DNA of 64,000 bases, taken from contig NZ_CP023865.1 in the NCBI RefSeq assembly GCF_003711105.1, positions 372,001 through 436,000 of the forward strand, given 5' to 3'. The stretch comes from Actinoplanes teichomyceticus ATCC 31121 (GTDB lineage: Bacteria; Actinomycetota; Actinomycetes; Mycobacteriales; Micromonosporaceae). Shown one piece after another: positions 61,061-64,000 of the stretch. Position numbers and translations under genes: made by a program. The notes beneath the pieces were generated by a model. The model was given only the letters and a program-made list of their open reading frames with translations. It was not told the DNA's origin and did not search any database. Each line of letters begins with the position of its first letter. The first letter of the stretch is position 1.

Positions 61061-61108
61061 GCGCGGTGCGGGTCACCGGCGGGTCCGGCGTTCTGACAGC
61101 ATGGCGGC

Positions 61109-61753
61109 ATGCGCGTGGTGATAGCCGACGACGCCGTGCTGTTGCGCGAGGGTCTGGTCCGGCTCGTCGAGGAGAACGGTCACACCGTGGTGGCGGCCGT
61201 CGGCGACGGGCCGTCCCTCGTCGCGGCGATCAAACAACACCGTCCGGACGTCTCCATCGTGGACGTCCGGATGCCGCCGTCGCACACCGACGAGGGCCTG
61301 CGGGCCGCCGTGGAGGCCCGGGCCGCGGTGCAGGGCACCCCGATCCTGGTGCTCTCCCAGTACGTCGAGGTGTCGTACGCGGATGATCTGCTGGCCGACC
61401 GCCGTGGGGCGGTCGGCTATCTGCTCAAGGACCGGGTGTCGCTGGTCGCCGAGTTCCTGGACGGCCTGCGCCGGGTGGCCGAGGGCGGCACCGTGCTCGA
61501 CCCGGAGGTGGTCGGCCAGCTGCTGGTGCGGCGCCGGCGCGACGACCCGCTGCGCAGCCTCACCCCGCGCGAGCGGGAGGTGCTGGGGTTGATGGCCGAG
61601 GGCATGTCGAACGCCGCGATCGCCCGCAAGATGGTGGTCACCGACGGCGCGGTGGAGAAGCACGTCCGGAACATCTTCACCAAGCTCGACCTGCACCAGG
61701 ACGAGGAGCAGCACCGGCGGGTCCTGGCGGTGCTGGCCTACCTGCAGACGTAG
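61109..61753 (+). CDS. NarL/LuxR family response regulator
   Basis: A 214-residue response regulator. The receiver has Asp7/Asp8, the phosphorylated Asp52 in SIVDVRMPPSHTDEG, and Lys in GYLLKDRVS. The C-terminal LuxR helix-turn-helix is LTPREREVLGLMAEGMSNAA through GAVEKHVRNIFTKLDL. It is the partner of the kinase before it. It likely binds the palindrome GTAGGG-N4/6-CCCTAC found before its own operon and before the MMPL gene. Confidence 0.94.
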   Translation: MRVVIADDAVLLREGLVRLVEENGHTVVAAVGDGPSLVAAIKQHRPDVSIVDVRMPPSHTDEGLRAAVEARAAVQGTPILVLSQYVEVSYADDLLADRRGAVGYLLKDRVSLVAEFLDGLRRVAEGGTVLDPEVVGQLLVRRRRDDPLRSLTPREREVLGLMAEGMSNAAIARKMVVTDGAVEKHVRNIFTKLDLHQDEEQHRRVLAVLAYLQT

Positions 61754-61816
61754 GGCTAACCCTACCCCGCTCCGGGTGCTCGCCGGATCGATCCGGGTCG
61801 CCGCGGTCCCTAGCGT
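61750..61816 (+). promoter_or_regulatory. MMPL promoter with the same palindrome
   Basis: GTAGGG (61750-61755) and CCCTAC (61760-61765) flank CTAA. GGATCG lies at 61785 and TAGCGT at 61811-61816, eight bases before the ATG. GCCGCGGT-CCTAGCGTC around the -10 matches the kinase promoter except for one base at the gap marked by the dash. Confidence 0.8.
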
Positions 61817-61824
61817 CTCCAGGC

Positions 61825-64000
61825 ATGGAACACAGGGGGAAAGTCAAGGGAATCGCGGCCCGGGCCGCGCTCTGGAGCGCCCGGCACCGGATGCTCGCGA
61901 TCCTCGGCTGGATCGCGTTCGTCGCCGGGACCGTCGTTCTCAGCGGACAGCTGGGCACCCGTGAGGCGAGCTTCGCCGACCAGGGCAGCGGGGACTCCGG
62001 CCGGGCCGAGAAGATCGTCGAGGGGGCGGGCTTCCCGGAGCGGCCGGCCGGCGAGATGGTGCTGATCCAGAGCCGGGCCGGTAGCGACCGGGGGCCGGCC
62101 ACCGCCGAGGTCAGCCGGACGCTGAGCGGGCTGAGCGACGTCACCGACGTGCAGCCGCCCATCCAGTCACCGGACGGCCGGTCCACGCTGATCGCCTTCA
62201 GCATCTCCGGTGACCCGGCGACCGCGAAGGACCGGGTCGGCCCCGCCCTGGACGCCGTCGCGCGGGTGCAGTCCGGGCATCCGGACCTGTTCATCGCCGA
62301 GGCCGGCGACGCCAGCGGCGACAAGCTGATCGGCGACGAGCTGGAGGCGGGCCTGTCCCGGCTGTCCATGCTCTCCATCCCGGTGACCCTCGGCATCCTG
62401 CTGGTGGCGTTCGGCGCGGTGGTGGCCGCGCTGCTGCCGGTGGGGCTGGCGGTGACCGCGGTGGTCGCGGCGATCGGGCTGATGGCCGCCGGTAGCCGGC
62501 TCGCGCCCACGGTCGACGCCACCTCGCACGTGATGCTGCTGGTCGGGCTCGCCGTCGGGGTCGACTACTGCCTGTTCTACATCCGCCGGGAACGCGACGA
62601 GCGCCGCGCCGGGGCCGGCCCGGACCGGGCGTTGATGATCGCCGCGCAGACCTCGGGACGGTCGATCTGGATCTCCGGCCTGACCGTGATCGTGGCGATG
62701 GCCGGGATGTTCCTCACCCGGGACACCACGTTCGTCAGTTTCGGCCTCGGCACCATCCTGGTGGTCGCGACCGCCGTGCTCGGCTCGCTGACCGTGCTGC
62801 CGGCGCTGCTGTCGGCGCTCGGCGACCGGGTCGACGCGATCAAGATCCCCGGTCTGTACCGCCGCCGCAGCGACGGCCGGCTGTGGAACGGCCTGCTGCG
62901 CGCCGTGCTGGCCCGCCCGCTGATCTCGGTCGTGGTCGCGCTGGGCGTCCTGGGCGCGCTGGCCGCGCCGGTGCTCGACCTGCGGACCCGGGGTGAGGTC
63001 ATCGAGGATCTGTCGCCGAGGATGCCGGTGGTGCAGGCGTACCGGGCGATCGGCGACGCGTTCCCCAGCAAGACCACCCCGGCCGAGGTGGTGGTGCGGG
63101 CGCCGACCGTGCGCGGGGAGCGGTTCGAGCGGGCGCTGGCCGACTTCCGGGCGGCGGTCGGCGGCAGCGGCGGCCGGCTGGTCGAGCCGGTCGACGTGCG
63201 GATCAACCCGGCCGGTACGGTCGCCGTCGTCTCGGTGGGGCTGACCGGGCACGGTGACGACCGGGCCGCCGTGGACGCCCTGAAGCTGCTGCGGGGCGAG
63301 GTCGTGCCGGCCGCGTTCGGCCGGCTGCCCGGCGCGACCGCGCTGGTCAGCGGGGAGACCGCGGGCAGCGTCGACTTCAACGGGCAGCTGGAGAGGAGCC
63401 TGCCCTGGGTCTTCGGGTTCGTGCTCGGCCTGGCCTTCCTGCTCCTGCTCGTGTCGTTCCGCTCGGTGACCGTCGCGATCACCGGGGTGGTGCTCAACCT
63501 GATCTCGGTGGCCGCCGCCTACGGGATGCTGGTCTACGTCTTCCAGTACGGTCACTTCGAGAAGCAGCTGGACTTCACCGCCTCCGCCGGGATCACCAAC
63601 TGGATCCCGCTGTTCCTCTTCGTGATCCTGTTCGGCCTGTCGATGGACTACCACGTGTTCGTGCTGAGCCGGATCCGTGAGGGCCACGACCGGGGCCTGC
63701 CCACCCGGCAGGCGGTGCGGGAGGGGATCGGCCGCACGGCCGGCGTGATCACCAGCGCGGCCGTGGTGATGGTGGCGGTCTTCGCCCTGTTCGCCACGCT
63801 GCCGCTGACCTCCACCAAGGAGCTGGGCGTCGGGCTGGCGGCCGCGGTGCTGCTGGACGCCACGATCATCCGGGCGGTGCTGCTGCCGGCCGTGATGGCC
63901 CTGCTCGGGCGGGCGAACTGGTGGCTCCCGGGCTGGCTGAACTGGCTCCCGCAGGTGGCGCACGAGCTGCCCGCCGAGGTTGCGGCCACGCCGGCTCGGC
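61825..64000 (+). CDS. MMPL family transporter (cut by window end)
   Basis: Translation from ATG 61825 stays open for 725 codons to the last base. It has the RND/MMPL layout: helix 1 (HRMLAILGWIAFVAGTVVLS), an outer loop, five helices with LAVGVDYCLFYIRRERDERR, then a repeat of both with FGLSMDYHVFVLSRIREGHD. The two conserved aspartate-tyrosine pairs are proton-relay sites. MMPL proteins export lipids or hydrophobic compounds. The family is usually 700-750 residues, so little is missing. The promoter suggests control by the adjacent two-component system. Confidence 0.93.
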   Translation, partial: MEHRGKVKGIAARAALWSARHRMLAILGWIAFVAGTVVLSGQLGTREASFADQGSGDSGRAEKIVEGAGFPERPAGEMVLIQSRAGSDRGPATAEVSRTLSGLSDVTDVQPPIQSPDGRSTLIAFSISGDPATAKDRVGPALDAVARVQSGHPDLFIAEAGDASGDKLIGDELEAGLSRLSMLSIPVTLGILLVAFGAVVAALLPVGLAVTAVVAAIGLMAAGSRLAPTVDATSHVMLLVGLAVGVDYCLFYIRRERDERRAGAGPDRALMIAAQTSGRSIWISGLTVIVAMAGMFLTRDTTFVSFGLGTILVVATAVLGSLTVLPALLSALGDRVDAIKIPGLYRRRSDGRLWNGLLRAVLARPLISVVVALGVLGALAAPVLDLRTRGEVIEDLSPRMPVVQAYRAIGDAFPSKTTPAEVVVRAPTVRGERFERALADFRAAVGGSGGRLVEPVDVRINPAGTVAVVSVGLTGHGDDRAAVDALKLLRGEVVPAAFGRLPGATALVSGETAGSVDFNGQLERSLPWVFGFVLGLAFLLLLVSFRSVTVAITGVVLNLISVAAAYGMLVYVFQYGHFEKQLDFTASAGITNWIPLFLFVILFGLSMDYHVFVLSRIREGHDRGLPTRQAVREGIGRTAGVITSAAVVMVAVFALFATLPLTSTKELGVGLAAAVLLDATIIRAVLLPAVMALLGRANWWLPGWLNWLPQVAHELPAEVAATPAR

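Noticed and set aside
62167..63963. 598-codon minus-strand frame
   Set aside because: It is a His/Arg/Gln-rich shadow of the MMPL gene, whose own frame runs off the window end.
1..64000. tRNA, rRNA, insertion sequence or prophage
   Set aside because: No cloverleaf, rRNA stretch, transposase, integrase or phage structural gene was recognised on either strand.

Overview
The window is high-GC actinobacterial DNA. It has many GTG starts, dense 4-nt start/stop overlaps and leaderless promoters. Gene content and order (the DUF3027/MFS/futalosine hydrolase block, SepH, a second citrate synthase, a CebR-type operator, c-di-AMP riboswitches before cell-wall genes, pseudaminic-acid-type sugar genes) fit the Micromonosporaceae, probably an Actinoplanes-like organism. 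That assignment is an inference from content, because no rRNA or tRNA gene is present. I see no insertion sequence, prophage or CRISPR array.

Layout. 1-9.7 kb: a broken-off TetR gene, an MFS exporter, then a conserved actinobacterial block of futalosine hydrolase (menaquinone), MFS with a long repeat-rich tail, DUF3027, DUF2530 and a purine permease, followed by a MarR regulator with its MFS exporter. 9.9-21.3 kb: mostly housekeeping genes, including an oxidoreductase/MerR pair, a 2'-5' RNA ligase-type phosphodiesterase, SepH, SerC, citrate synthase 2, PdxH, MFS, aldose epimerase, nitroreductase and a DUF4230 protein. 21.3-30.9 kb: a PspC protein, a CDP-alcohol phosphatidyltransferase/DUF5941 protein, a sugar-ABC ATPase, a HATPase, and carbohydrate genes (beta-phosphoglucomutase with a GH65 phosphorylase, and a secreted GH12-CBM2 endoglucanase behind a CebR box). 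31-35.3 kb: two divergent paralogous exported coiled-coil proteins, each behind its own c-di-AMP (ydaO-type) riboswitch, then a Wzm/Wzt-type polysaccharide exporter.

35.4-45.5 kb: regulators and efflux genes. These include a TetR and DHA2 pair with a fully readable promoter/operator, a cysteine dioxygenase-rhodanese operon, a secreted neprosin-type glutamic peptidase candidate, an ECF sigma/anti-sigma pair, a second DHA2 exporter and a stand-alone receiver protein. 46.6-59.7 kb: the most unusual region. On the minus strand lie PseB, PseC, a GT-B-like protein, a methyltransferase, an SpsF-type cytidylyltransferase and a PseG-like hydrolase. Divergent from it runs a tightly overlapped plus-strand operon of acyl carrier protein, ketoreductase, short AMP-ligase, LuxE-like and LuxC-like proteins, then a large GT-C-like membrane protein. 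The set looks like a machine for making and acyl-modifying an amino sugar or nonulosonic acid for a surface glycan or flagellin. 59.7-64 kb: a two-component system and an MMPL transporter (cut by the window end) driven by two near-identical promoters that share a GTAGGG...CCCTAC palindrome at almost the same distance from the -10 box.

Tandem arrays with units of about 33-63 bp fill several intergenic spaces. The three clearest have different sequences but similar periods of 38-40 bp.
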